A stretch of 64,000 nucleotides of DNA from Acerihabitans sp015654925. GTDB taxonomy: Bacteria > Pseudomonadota > Gammaproteobacteria > Enterobacterales > Enterobacteriaceae. The notes under the pieces were generated by a model. The model was not told where the DNA came from. It saw only the letters and a list, made by a program, of their open reading frames with translations, and ran no database searches. Both the position numbers and the translations under genes were made by a program. How positions within the stretch are numbered: position 1 is the first letter of the stretch; each line of letters starts with the position of its first letter. The DNA lies in assembly GCF_047324175.1 (NCBI RefSeq), contig NZ_CP178732.1:310001-374000 (forward strand), given 5' to 3'. Of the stretch, positions 18,829-27,598 are shown in pieces.

Positions 18829-20286
18829 ATGAGCGAACACACACATTTGCAGGACCATCCGCTGTTTAAGACCGGTTATCTGGTCAACGGGGAGTGGCGG
18901 CGCGCTCAGGATACCTTTGACGTGATCAATCCGGCCACCGGCGCGCTTATCGCCCAGGTGGCCAAAAGCGGCCGGCGGGAAACCGATGCCGCCATCGACG
19001 CCGCTTATGCGGCGTTTCCCGCCTGGCGCGCCAAAACCGCCAAGGAACGCTCGGAAATCCTGTACCGCTGGTATGCCCTGATTATGGACAACCAGCGCTA
19101 TCTGGCCGAGCTGATGACGGCGGAACAGGGCAAGCCGGTAGACGAGGCCGCCGGCGAAGTGGCCTACGCCGCCAGTTTTATCCAGTGGTTCGCCGAACAG
19201 GCCAAACGGGCTAATGGCGAAATTATTCCCCCCGCCAAAGCCGGTTCCCGCATTTTGGCTACCCGTGAACCGGTAGGGGTGGTGGCGGCCATCACGCCGT
19301 GGAACTTCCCGCTGGCCATGCTGACCCGCAAACTCGGTCCGGCGCTGGCGGCAGGATGCACCGCGCTGATTAAACCGGCCAATAATACCCCGCTTTCGGC
19401 CTTCGCTTTACTGGCCCTGGCCCAGCAGGCCGGCGTGCCCGCCGGCGTGGTCAACGGCGTGGCGGGGGATACCCACGCCATCAGCGACGCCATCATGGCC
19501 AGCGGCAAAGTCCGCAAGGTCACTTTTACCGGCTCCACCGCGGTGGGTAAAACCCTGATGCGCAATGCCGCGGAAACCATGAAGAAAATTTCCATGGAAC
19601 TGGGCGGCAATGCGCCCTATATCGTCTTTGACGATGCGGATATCGACGCCGCGGTAGCCGGCGCCATCGCCAATAAATTCCGCAACGCCGGGCAGGTCTG
19701 CGTCAGCGTGAACCGCTTTTATATCCAGTCGGGCGTTTATGATGACTTTGTTAGCCGGCTGGCCGATAAAGTCAGCCGGTTGAAGGTGGGCAACGGCATG
19801 GAGGAAGGCGTGGTGGTCGGCCCGTTGATCAACGGGGACGGCGTCGAAAAAGTGACGGCGCACGTTAACGACGCCCTGGCCAAGGGCGGCCGGGCGGTTA
19901 CCGGCGGACAACCCCATGCGCTGGGGGGCAATTTCTACCAGCCGACGGTGATTGCCGAGGCCAACGAGACCATGACGCTGGCCCACGAAGAGACTTTTGG
20001 CCCGTTGGCGGCCTGCTTTCGTTTTGCTACCGAAGAAGAGGTTATCAACCGCGCCAATGATACTCCCTTTGGCCTGGCGGCTTATTTTTATACCCAGAAT
20101 CTCCAGCGGGTGTTTCGCGTGGCGGCCGCGCTGGAAAGCGGGATGATCGGTATCAATGAGTGCGCGGTGTCCACCGAAGTGGCGCCGTTTGGCGGAGTCA
20201 AAGAATCCGGGCTGGGCCGTGAAGGGTCGGTGCTGGGAATGGATGATTATCTGGAAGTGAAAACGTTGCATCTGGGTGGTTTATGA
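18829..20286 (+). CDS. GabD-like succinate-semialdehyde dehydrogenase (ALDH family)
   Basis: NAD(P)-dependent aldehyde dehydrogenase closest in pattern to GabD, which oxidises succinate semialdehyde to succinate in GABA catabolism. It has 485 residues (E. coli GabD 482). The general-base Glu257 is in SMELGGNAPYIVFDDADID and the nucleophile Cys291 in FRNAGQVCVSVNRFYIQ. The second cysteine found in GabD (CVCAN) is replaced by Ser here. The C-terminus has EVAPFGGVKESGLGREGS. No gabT or gabP is nearby, so the physiological aldehyde is uncertain. AGGAGG lies 6 nt before the ATG. In E. coli aaeB is followed directly by yhcO, so this gene looks inserted. Confidence 0.8.
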   Translation: MSEHTHLQDHPLFKTGYLVNGEWRRAQDTFDVINPATGALIAQVAKSGRRETDAAIDAAYAAFPAWRAKTAKERSEILYRWYALIMDNQRYLAELMTAEQGKPVDEAAGEVAYAASFIQWFAEQAKRANGEIIPPAKAGSRILATREPVGVVAAITPWNFPLAMLTRKLGPALAAGCTALIKPANNTPLSAFALLALAQQAGVPAGVVNGVAGDTHAISDAIMASGKVRKVTFTGSTAVGKTLMRNAAETMKKISMELGGNAPYIVFDDADIDAAVAGAIANKFRNAGQVCVSVNRFYIQSGVYDDFVSRLADKVSRLKVGNGMEEGVVVGPLINGDGVEKVTAHVNDALAKGGRAVTGGQPHALGGNFYQPTVIAEANETMTLAHEETFGPLAACFRFATEEEVINRANDTPFGLAAYFYTQNLQRVFRVAAALESGMIGINECAVSTEVAPFGGVKESGLGREGSVLGMDDYLEVKTLHLGGL

Positions 20287-20383
20287 TAACTCTTTTTGCC
20301 ATATCGCCGATAACCTGGGTGTGGCATGCTGGCAGGATAGTGGGTAATAGAACATTGATAACCTGTATTGCGGAGAACGCTTG

Positions 20384-20650
20384 ATGGGGAAAGTATCCTT
20401 TGATTTTAACCAGATTCCCGATCTACCGGCTTTTTACCGTGATTTTGGCCGTCAGTTCGCACTGGCGGAACCGTGCGACGCCAATCTGGATGAGTTATGG
20501 CATACGGTGACCAGCCGGGTGCCGCTGCCGGTGGAGATAGAATTTATCCACCTTAGCGCCTCGAAAAAACGCCGTTTCGGCGCGCTGATATTGCTGTTCG
20601 ATGAAGCGGAAGAAGAGCTGGACGGCCGGTTGCGCTTTAATCTGCGCTAG
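20384..20650 (+). CDS. yhcO: Barstar-family protein YhcO
   Basis: 88-residue barstar-fold protein homologous to E. coli YhcO. It has the family segment LPVEIEFIHLSASKKRRFGA and the very conserved end LLFDEAEEELDGRLRFNLR. Barstar proteins inhibit barnase-type RNases, but no barnase partner is seen here and YhcO's function is unknown. A TTG at 20381 could add one residue; ATG at 20384 is preferred with GGAG 8 nt upstream. yhcN, its usual neighbour, is missing. Confidence 0.9.
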   Translation: MGKVSFDFNQIPDLPAFYRDFGRQFALAEPCDANLDELWHTVTSRVPLPVEIEFIHLSASKKRRFGALILLFDEAEEELDGRLRFNLR

Positions 20651-20715
20651 GCCGGATTTTCCGGCGGGCGCAGGGGGTGGGGATGTCGCGGTTGCTGCCC
20701 GCGGGGCGGCGGGGG

Positions 20716-21264
20716 TTATTTGTCCCCGGCGACGGCGCGCAGGTATTGGAAAATCTGCCGGGAGGTTTTGGCGGGTTTATTGGCCGCTTTCTCTTTTTGG
20801 GCATTACGCACCAGCGAGCGCAGCTGTTGCCGATCCGCGTCCGGGTAGAGCGCTATTACATCGTCCACCGCGTCGTCGCCTTTTTCAATCAAACGGTCGC
20901 GCAGGTTTTCCAGCTTGTGAAACAGGGTGATTTGCTGGTTGTGGCGGTTTTTGAGCTTGTCCAGCGCCTGTTGGATCGGTTCGGCGTCGCGGCTGCGCAG
21001 CATTTTGCCAATCAGTTGGATCTGGCGGCGGCGGCCTTCTTTTTTGATGCGCTGGGCCAGTTCGATGGCCGCGAGCAGCTCTTCATCCAGCGGAATTTTT
21101 TCCAGGGCGTTTTTACCCAGCTCGACTAATTCGACGCCGAGGACTTTCAGGGCTTCGGCGTCGCGTTTGATTTCGCTTTTGCTGACCCAGATTATCTCGT
21201 CGTCGTCTTCTTGCGCAGGGAGCTGCGGGTCTTCGTCTTGCCAGTCTTCCGGTTGCTTGCTCAT
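20716..21264 (-). CDS. darP: DarP (YjgA), dual-action ribosomal maturation protein
   Basis: Ribosome-associated factor that assists 50S subunit assembly near the peptidyl-transferase centre. It has 182 residues (E. coli 183). It starts MSKQPEDWQDEDPQ with an acidic stretch, then DDEIIWVSKSEIKRDAEALK, RIKKEGRRRQIQLIGKML and LDKLKNRHNQQITLFHKLEN, all family hallmarks. The frame is open upstream to 21423, but ATG 21264 fits the homologues and has GAGGAA 9 nt upstream. It is divergent from pmbA, the ancestral pair. Confidence 0.95.
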   Translation of the reverse strand: MSKQPEDWQDEDPQLPAQEDDDEIIWVSKSEIKRDAEALKVLGVELVELGKNALEKIPLDEELLAAIELAQRIKKEGRRRQIQLIGKMLRSRDAEPIQQALDKLKNRHNQQITLFHKLENLRDRLIEKGDDAVDDVIALYPDADRQQLRSLVRNAQKEKAANKPAKTSRQIFQYLRAVAGDK

Positions 21265-21582
21265 GATACGGTTCCTCAAAAAGAGGCTAATCCTAACAGG
21301 TTGCGGGGGATGATCAACGGCATTATTGCACCGCGTCCACGTCATCGATAGCGGAATAGGGTTGGTATTCCAATTTTGGCAATAATAACACGGCTTGATG
21401 CCGGTGTGGTGATGGGGGCTCACGGTGCGCCGCGGGGAAAGTGAGTGCGGGCATGCCGTGCGAAATGTGGTGCGGACTGATAGACTGGATCAATAACCAC
21501 GCGGCAGCGGTTTCAGGCCGGCTGGCGGCAATAATCGATTTTGTCCTCTCCGGCGGATAACCCAATAAATGATGGCGGATCA
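21265..21582. promoter_or_regulatory. darP/pmbA divergent intergenic region
   Basis: A 318-bp gap between divergently transcribed genes that should contain both promoters. CCTC-aaaaa-GAGG at 21275-21287 overlaps the darP ribosome-binding site and could fold in its leader. I see no strong sigma-70 pair and no RNA gene. Open frames here lack family support. Confidence 0.4.
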
Positions 21583-22923
21583 ATGAACTTAGTCAATCAA
21601 GTTGCAGAACAGCGGAAATTATTGGAAAACGCGGTAGCGCAGGCACTGGAGTTGGCCGGCGCAGGGTCTGACGCGGCGGAGGTGGCGGTGACCAAAACCA
21701 CCGGTATTGGCGTCAGCACGCGTTATGGCGAAGTGGAGAATGTGGAGTTCAATAGCGACGGCGCGTTAGGTATTACCGTCTATTACCAGCAACGCAAGGG
21801 CAGCGCGTCGTCGACGGATCTCAGCCCGGATGCCATTGCCCGCACCGTTGGCGCGGCGCTGGATATTGCCCGTTTTACCTCTCCCGATCCGTATGCCGGT
21901 ACGGCGGATAAAGCGTTATTGGCCTTTGATGCCCCCGATCTGGATTTGTTTCATCCGGCGGATTTGGATGCCGAGCGGGGCGCCGATCTGGCCTCCCGGG
22001 CGGAGCAGGCGGCGCTGCAGGCGGATAAGCGTATCACCAATACCGAAGGCGGCAGTTTTAACAGCCATTACAGCACTAAGGTGTACGGTAATAGCCACGG
22101 GATGTTGGCAAGTTATAACAGCAGCCGGCATTCCATCTCCAGTAGCGTCATCGCCGAAAGCGGCGGCAATATGGAGCGTAACTATGCCTATACCATCGGT
22201 CGGGCGGTGGAGGATTTACGCACGCCGGAGTGGGTGGGCGAGGAGTGCGCGCGCCGCACCCTGGCGCATCTGAATCCGCGTAAAATCGCCACCATGCAGG
22301 CGCCGGTGCTGTTTGCCGCCGAAGTGGCGACCGGTCTGTTCGGCCATCTGGTCGGGGCCATCAGCGGCGGCAGCGTGTATCGCAAATCGACTTTTTTGCT
22401 TGATGATCTGGGTAAAACCATATTGCCGGATTGGCTGACGATTGAAGAACGTCCCCACCTGCTCAGGGGATTGGCTTCCTCCCCGTTTGACAGCGAAGGC
22501 GTGCGTACCGAGGATCGGGCCATTGTCAAAGACGGCGTGTTGCAAACCTGGTTGCTGAGCAGTTATTCGGCGCGTAAATTGGGCATGACCAGCACCGGGC
22601 ACGCCGGCGGTATCCATAATTGGCGTATTGCCGGGCAGGGACTGGATTTTGCGGCCTTGATCAAAAAAATGGATAGGGGACTCGTAGTTACCGAGCTAAT
22701 GGGGCAAGGTGTAAGCGCCATCACCGGAGATTATTCCCGCGGAGCCGCGGGTTTTTGGGTTGAAAACGGCGAGATCCAGTATCCGGTCAGTGAAATCACC
22801 ATTGCCGGCAATCTGAAGGATATGTGGCGCAATATTGTTACCGTTGGCGATGATATCGAAACCCGGAGCAATATCCAGTGCGGGTCGGTGTTATTGCCCC
22901 AAATGAAAATCGCAGGTATTTAA
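21583..22923 (+). CDS. pmbA: PmbA (TldE), partner of TldD metalloprotease
   Basis: Non-catalytic partner of TldD; the pair matures microcin B17 and degrades unfolded peptides. It has 446 residues (E. coli 450). Family blocks include EVAVTKTTGIGVSTRYGEVE, NSDGALGITVYYQQRKGSAS, ITNTEGGSFNSHYSTKVYGN and the C-terminal GVSAITGDYSRGAAGFWVEN. It lacks the HExxxH zinc site, as expected. ATG 21583 gives MNLVNQVAEQRK and is preferred over an open extension of 14 codons. It is followed 14 bp later by cybC. Confidence 0.96.
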   Translation: MNLVNQVAEQRKLLENAVAQALELAGAGSDAAEVAVTKTTGIGVSTRYGEVENVEFNSDGALGITVYYQQRKGSASSTDLSPDAIARTVGAALDIARFTSPDPYAGTADKALLAFDAPDLDLFHPADLDAERGADLASRAEQAALQADKRITNTEGGSFNSHYSTKVYGNSHGMLASYNSSRHSISSSVIAESGGNMERNYAYTIGRAVEDLRTPEWVGEECARRTLAHLNPRKIATMQAPVLFAAEVATGLFGHLVGAISGGSVYRKSTFLLDDLGKTILPDWLTIEERPHLLRGLASSPFDSEGVRTEDRAIVKDGVLQTWLLSSYSARKLGMTSTGHAGGIHNWRIAGQGLDFAALIKKMDRGLVVTELMGQGVSAITGDYSRGAAGFWVENGEIQYPVSEITIAGNLKDMWRNIVTVGDDIETRSNIQCGSVLLPQMKIAGI

Positions 22924-22937
22924 CTGGAAGCTCCTCC

Positions 22938-23324
22938 ATGAAAATTAAAATAATAGCCTTATTGTCGTTTACTTTACTTATGAGCAGCCCCCTGGCGCTG
23001 GCGCGCGATCTTGGCGAGGATATGGATATCCTCGCGGCCAACTACGGCGCGGTGCAAAAAAGCGATGACGCCGCGACCCTCAAAAAGGCCCTGGCCGGTA
23101 TGCATGAAGCGGCGCTGGACGCCCGCGAGGGCACGCCGCCCAAGCTCAAAGGGCAGCCGGCGGACAGTCCGCAGATGAAGGATTTCCGCCAGGGAATGAC
23201 CAATCTGATCGGCCAGATTGAGCAGGCGCAGGCGCTGGTGGAGAAGGGCGATGTCAAACAGGCGAAGGTCGTGACCGCGCAATTCCAACAAACCCGCAAT
23301 GAAAATCACGCCAAATTCCGTTAA
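22938..23324 (+). CDS. cybC: Cytochrome b562
   Basis: Small periplasmic four-helix haem b protein. It has 128 residues, as in E. coli. The signal peptide is about residues 1-22, with probable cleavage after LALA. The axial ligands are preserved: Met7 of the mature chain (RDLGEDM) and the C-terminal His in TRNENHAKFR. There is no CxxCH, so haem is bound non-covalently. It follows pmbA closely, and its stop lies only 6 bp from the stop of the convergent toxin-like gene. Confidence 0.93.
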   Translation: MKIKIIALLSFTLLMSSPLALARDLGEDMDILAANYGAVQKSDDAATLKKALAGMHEAALDAREGTPPKLKGQPADSPQMKDFRQGMTNLIGQIEQAQALVEKGDVKQAKVVTAQFQQTRNENHAKFR

Positions 23325-23330
23325 GCCGCT

Positions 23331-26300
23331 TTACGCGCGATTGGATTGAAACGCAGTAGCGAACAGCAGCGTTTTTACCCAGCGGTCATGCTGAGAGTCG
23401 CCACGTTCGGCATTGACCGTCCGGTGCAGGTGGAGTAACAGCAGGCTGAACAGATCGGCGTGCTCCACGATCATCGCGATCCGGGGCACGGCGCGATGGC
23501 GAAATAGCTGCCGGGCCAGTTCCCGATCCGTCAGCAGGGGGGAGTTGTTTATTTTATGGACCTGCGGCTGGCCGATCAGGAAATTAACCTCGTTTTGCGT
23601 CATTTTTCCGTTCCACAGGCGCCCGAAGGCCGCCGGAAAATCCTCGCCCTCATCTTGCGGGGTATCGGACCCTGGCGCCAGGGTATCGATTCTGCCTGTC
23701 GCCGTGCCCAAGGCGGCGATGCCTCCATCGTCGGGGATTTCATGGCAGGCAAAACGGCAAAAGCGGATCTCGCGTTTTGCCGGCTTGCCGCCGGCGCGAT
23801 CGCCGGATCGGCTATGGATCATTATTCTTGCCAGCGGATCGGTTTTAATTGCCAATATGTCGATATCTTCCTGCCGGAAAGCGGCCAGCCAAAGCCGGGA
23901 AAATTCATCCGCGGTATGGCTGTCGATGAGCGCCAGCATTTTTTCCATGCCCTGATTAATTAACCGCAGCGTTTTTTGCCGGAGCTTGTCCGACGCGCCG
24001 TGTAATTTTAACGATGAATATACTGTCTGCGTTAACCGGGACTGTTCGGCCCGCCCGGTGCTATAAAGGAGATCCCGGAGCAGATGCGCAGTAGTGGCCA
24101 GCGCTGTTTTCACCGTCAGGGCCAACACCATATGCGACGTATTATTTTGCGTTTCCAGCGGTGTTAAACCGTAATAAATAATATCCCGGACGCCGGCCTT
24201 GCGCATTATTTCATCCGCCGCCAGCGCGCGGCGGCATTGTTCCTCATCCGAATGCCTGAATCCCTGGCGATAGCCGAGCGTGGCGTTGATTCCGGCGGCG
24301 ATAGTTATAGCGGGTATCGCGGCGGCGATGGAATTTTCCGGTAGCAGAACGAATTTTTGTATTTTGCGCTCTAATGCCACCCGCAGATGAAAGCGTTCCG
24401 GCGTCCCGAGTAAATAAATATTACCCCCCGCTAACTTTTTAATATTAATATAATGAGTGCCCAATTTTAAATAGGCGCGCCCCGCCGGGGATTGAGCGAT
24501 GCCCAGGCTATTAATCGGCGACAAGGCCTTCACTTTACAACATAAGCTGTCCAGATTATTCATAATGAGATTAAACAGCCGTACCGAAACAAAATCGTAG
24601 TTGGCCATGGGGATTTCGCCATGACGGTGCCGGATATGGCGCTCGTCGGTCGCGCGGCCGAACCGCCACTGCCCATTATCGGGCGGTGGCGCGATATAAA
24701 CCGGATAGCCCGGCCGGTGGCTATGGTTAATGTCATAGATCTCATAGAGCTTGAGACGATCGTTATAGCGCAGCGGGACCAGCGCGTAATGGATTCGAAT
24801 CGCCATAACCTCCGCCTTGCGCCTGCCATTGGCCAGCGTCAGGCTGATGCTGAGATGCGTATGTAGTTTATCCTGTGGCCAGATAAAGGTTTGGCGCTTA
24901 TAACCCTCGGGGGTCACGGCGAGGGGGGCGAGAATGCGCATTTCCACGGCGGTGGGCGGGGACATGGCTTGCCATAACGCGATCTCGTGATTGACGATCT
25001 GGATATAACCGGCGATATCCGGCCGCGCCGCGGCGGTCGATACCAGGTCGCCCGCCGCATCCCGGGGCAGCATTTCACCCAGGGTGGCGCTGAGCAGGGT
25101 CAGCGCACAGCCCAACGCGCTGTGTCCGGCGCCGGGCCCGCAAGCCTCGCCCATGGTGGCGTTGGCATCAATGATCCCGTGGTTGATAGCCAGCCGCGGT
25201 GCGATATAAGGCACCAGCGGTTGGGCAAACAGGGTTGCGGCGTGATAAATGGTTGTTTTGCCGGTTTGCCGCAGCGCCGCGGCGCCCGACGGGGTTAACC
25301 ATTCGGCGTCGCTGGCGCAGCGGGACCGCTGGCGGTTGGTCAGGATGTCTTGCCAGTCCTGCGTTAGCGGCTCATTGCGTTGAAAAATACGCCCGGGATA
25401 TTCGTAAATATGCGTTAACCACCGGTCGACCCCCCATTTACCCAATAGCGTACTACCGTCCATCCGCTCGTTTAACGCAAAGTGCCTGGCTATTTCTTCA
25501 CGCCCGGTTTCGTTGGCGCAGTGGTCTATTATCCATTGTCTTAAGGCCGGCAGTCCGTCGAATACTCTGAAGTGAACGGTAGCATGCGGCAGAAACAGAA
25601 TATAATTTTCATTATGCGTAAGGTTGAATACCAGTAAATCAGTAGCTTGATAACCATTAATATCAAACAGATGCAGCGTCGACCGGTCGGCGCTGCCGAT
25701 ATCCAGGCCCAGGTGCCGGGATAAAGTAATGGTCGACCGTTCGGTAAGTACGTCCCGTGCGGCATAGAGCTGGGTTAATACATTCAGCAGCGTGCCCAGG
25801 CGATGATATTCATGGTTATGTTGCCAATAACCATCCAGGGCGCGGGTATAAGCGGCGATCGGTTCCTGTTGCCCGGCCGTCGCGGCCGGAACGGACGGGC
25901 TGACTATCGGAAACGCGTGGTGCAGATAGCGGTTGAGCCATTCATTGTTTAACGGTATTGACGCATCGCGCCGGGGAATGTAGGCGGTAGCCAGCGTTTT
26001 TCGCCCATCCGCGCCGGCGGGGAGGTCCACGGGCGCGGCTTGCGCCGCCGGCAGCAGGCATAAATCCAGCGGGAGCCAGCGCCGGCGCGAAGCGGGGATT
26101 GGCACTACCTCCCCCGGCGGCGTGCAATAGCCCGGGCCGTGCTGCGCCGCGGGCGCATAAAGCGGCCGGATTAATCCACCGTTACCGCCGGATACGCCGC
26201 CGCGGCCGGTAATTTGGCCGATGCCATAATAACGTTCGGCCGCGCGTTCAACCCAGCTCTGGTTGTGCCTGGACCGTTTGGCCCAGTTCCGGGCCAGATA

Positions 26301-27029
26301 GCGCCCCTGTAGCTGCCGGTTTTTTTCCAGCAGATCGAGCTTAAGCCGACCGTGCCCATCGACCGGTTGCGGCATATTACCGGCGGCGTTACATAATAGC
26401 TGCCAATAAAGGCAAGCCCGGGTAAATAGCCCCGCCAATATCGGCGGTAATGATAAATAACCGCGCTCGGGCAACGGATGCGGGCGGCTGTCGCAGAAAT
26501 ATTTACTGACCAGCGCCAGGATGCCCAGCCAGAGATAGCCTTGTCCATGTTCGATTTGGTTGTTGGTCAAGGTATTCATCAGCGCCACGCTAAGATGTTG
26601 TTCAAAGTAATCCTTAATCTGATTAGCCAAACCCTGCAAGCGATCCGTATAGGGTAAAATATCATGGATAAACAGCGGCAGGCCCGCCGCCAGCACGCTG
26701 CCGACGCCGTTACCCAGGGTAATGGCCCGATACAGCGCGGCCGACGTGTTTAAAACGCACAGCGGGATAGTCAGACCCGTTTTATAGAGCATTTCATTGC
26801 AAAAGCGATTGGCCTCATAGCCCACGGCTATTTTCAGCAAATGAAATAATGAACGCTGAATATCTTCAGACAAGCTTATAGGTTGAGTAGCGGTATTATC
26901 AATGATATCGATACAATCATGATATTCAGGTTCCGGCCATGCCACCTGCTCGGCGCAATCGAAAAATACATCCTGGCAATGATCGTCGGAAATATAAGCG
27001 TTCCTGTTTTCTCCAACAATAATTGGCAT
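23331..27029 (-). CDS. Large dermonecrotic-toxin-like (DUF6543-type) protein
   Basis: Uncharacterised 1232-residue protein. Residues about 395-560 resemble the DUF6543/dermonecrotic-toxin-like module found in large Pseudomonas and enterobacterial toxins: a helical segment, then DLLVFNLTHNENYILFLPHA, VHFRVFDGLPALRQWIIDHC and a region ending in EIARHFALNERMDG. Hydrophobic stretches lie near 85-125 and 165-178, a Gly/Ala-rich one near 640-680 and another near 890-930 (IPAITIAAGINATLGYRQGF), which could insert in membranes. No signal peptide, lipobox or catalytic motif is evident, so export by a type III or Tc-like route would be needed. AAGGAG precedes the ATG. The upstream DNA is AT-rich, suggesting acquisition. 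The family call is from pattern memory, not a search. Confidence 0.6.
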   Translation of the reverse strand: MPIIVGENRNAYISDDHCQDVFFDCAEQVAWPEPEYHDCIDIIDNTATQPISLSEDIQRSLFHLLKIAVGYEANRFCNEMLYKTGLTIPLCVLNTSAALYRAITLGNGVGSVLAAGLPLFIHDILPYTDRLQGLANQIKDYFEQHLSVALMNTLTNNQIEHGQGYLWLGILALVSKYFCDSRPHPLPERGYLSLPPILAGLFTRACLYWQLLCNAAGNMPQPVDGHGRLKLDLLEKNRQLQGRYLARNWAKRSRHNQSWVERAAERYYGIGQITGRGGVSGGNGGLIRPLYAPAAQHGPGYCTPPGEVVPIPASRRRWLPLDLCLLPAAQAAPVDLPAGADGRKTLATAYIPRRDASIPLNNEWLNRYLHHAFPIVSPSVPAATAGQQEPIAAYTRALDGYWQHNHEYHRLGTLLNVLTQLYAARDVLTERSTITLSRHLGLDIGSADRSTLHLFDINGYQATDLLVFNLTHNENYILFLPHATVHFRVFDGLPALRQWIIDHCANETGREEIARHFALNERMDGSTLLGKWGVDRWLTHIYEYPGRIFQRNEPLTQDWQDILTNRQRSRCASDAEWLTPSGAAALRQTGKTTIYHAATLFAQPLVPYIAPRLAINHGIIDANATMGEACGPGAGHSALGCALTLLSATLGEMLPRDAAGDLVSTAAARPDIAGYIQIVNHEIALWQAMSPPTAVEMRILAPLAVTPEGYKRQTFIWPQDKLHTHLSISLTLANGRRKAEVMAIRIHYALVPLRYNDRLKLYEIYDINHSHRPGYPVYIAPPPDNGQWRFGRATDERHIRHRHGEIPMANYDFVSVRLFNLIMNNLDSLCCKVKALSPINSLGIAQSPAGRAYLKLGTHYINIKKLAGGNIYLLGTPERFHLRVALERKIQKFVLLPENSIAAAIPAITIAAGINATLGYRQGFRHSDEEQCRRALAADEIMRKAGVRDIIYYGLTPLETQNNTSHMVLALTVKTALATTAHLLRDLLYSTGRAEQSRLTQTVYSSLKLHGASDKLRQKTLRLINQGMEKMLALIDSHTADEFSRLWLAAFRQEDIDILAIKTDPLARIMIHSRSGDRAGGKPAKREIRFCRFACHEIPDDGGIAALGTATGRIDTLAPGSDTPQDEGEDFPAAFGRLWNGKMTQNEVNFLIGQPQVHKINNSPLLTDRELARQLFRHRAVPRIAMIVEHADLFSLLLLHLHRTVNAERGDSQHDRWVKTLLFATAFQSNRA

Positions 27030-27140
27030 TGTTATTCTCCTTGAATTTATAATTTTTTATTTCAGTATTTAATTCGTAAATATAAAAAATGAATGATATT
27101 TAGAACAAAGTGTTGGTCACCGTAACGTTATAATAACCGG

Positions 27141-27248
27141 TTAAGCCATAGGGAAACACCGCGCCAGGCGGTAATAAGTCTTTTCTTCCCGAGGTCCTTC
27201 CAGCCGCAGCGGGTGGTTTTTATGCTGGCCATTTTTTGTTGTATTCAT
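27141..27248 (-). CDS. Possible 35-residue small protein
   Basis: Reads MNTTKNGQHK, then NHPLRLEGPREEKTYYRLAR and CFPMA, ending in TAA. It is basic and soluble with no membrane segment. Only a weak purine stretch precedes the ATG. It lies upstream of the toxin-like gene on the same strand. It could be a genuine small protein, the remnant of a larger gene, or chance; I do not recognise it. Confidence 0.22.
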   Translation of the reverse strand: MNTTKNGQHKNHPLRLEGPREEKTYYRLARCFPMA

Positions 27249-27545
27249 TAGCCGCCATTTCCGGCAGGACGAGGCAGCGCCATAATTTCCCTGGCTTGCC
27301 ATTGTTTTGTCTTATCACCGCCGGGGCCCTGGTGCCGTTGCGTTATCCTGTCCATGCCGGCGCGGGATATATTATCCGCCTGATGGCGGGTAATGTGCCG
27401 ATTCGATGCTACAAAAGTGGAAGATTTTAAAAATAAGTTATACTTATGGCATTATTTTGAAGCAATATCCCCTATCGCTGCCTTTACGCAACGCAATGAA
27501 CTGCCTACTGGTCATGTGGCAGCGATATTGGCCGGTTTAAGGCAA

Positions 27546-27567
27546 TTATGCGAATGAGATCACTTAA
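27546..27567. promoter_or_regulatory. CRP-like site upstream of the PRD/DUF431x operon
   Basis: TGCGA-ATGAGA-TCACT matches TGTGA-N6-TCACA at eight of ten key positions, with A/T-rich flanks. It lies about 170 bp before the first gene of a sugar-acid-type operon, where catabolite control would be expected. The prediction is from sequence alone. Confidence 0.4.
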
Positions 27568-27576
27568 CCCGTAATT

Positions 27577-27598
27577 ATTTCCGTTTCAAAGTGGAAAT
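27577..27598. promoter_or_regulatory. Inverted repeat, candidate operator for the PRD regulator
   Basis: ATTTCC and GGAAAT flank a 10-bp centre (GTTTCAAAGT) that itself contains TTTC. It sits immediately downstream of the CRP-like site and upstream of the operon, where the operon-encoded PRD activator would be expected to bind. The arm sequence has no independent support. Confidence 0.3.

Noticed and set aside
19408..20271. 287-codon minus-strand frame opposite the GabD-like gene
   Set aside because: The dehydrogenase frame holds all catalytic motifs; the antisense frame has no recognisable content.
20384..20650. Barnase/barstar toxin-antitoxin pair
   Set aside because: Only the barstar-like YhcO is present; no barnase-type RNase gene flanks it, and YhcO is a core enterobacterial gene.
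27236..27430. 64-codon plus-strand frame in the long intergenic region
   Set aside because: No ribosome-binding site, no recognisable sequence and not positioned in an operon.
27440..27470. Possible sigma-54 promoter (TGGCA ... GC) before the DUF431x operon
   Set aside because: GG and GC are separated by 12 bases instead of 10, and the operon regulator is of PRD/MtlR type without an AAA+ domain.
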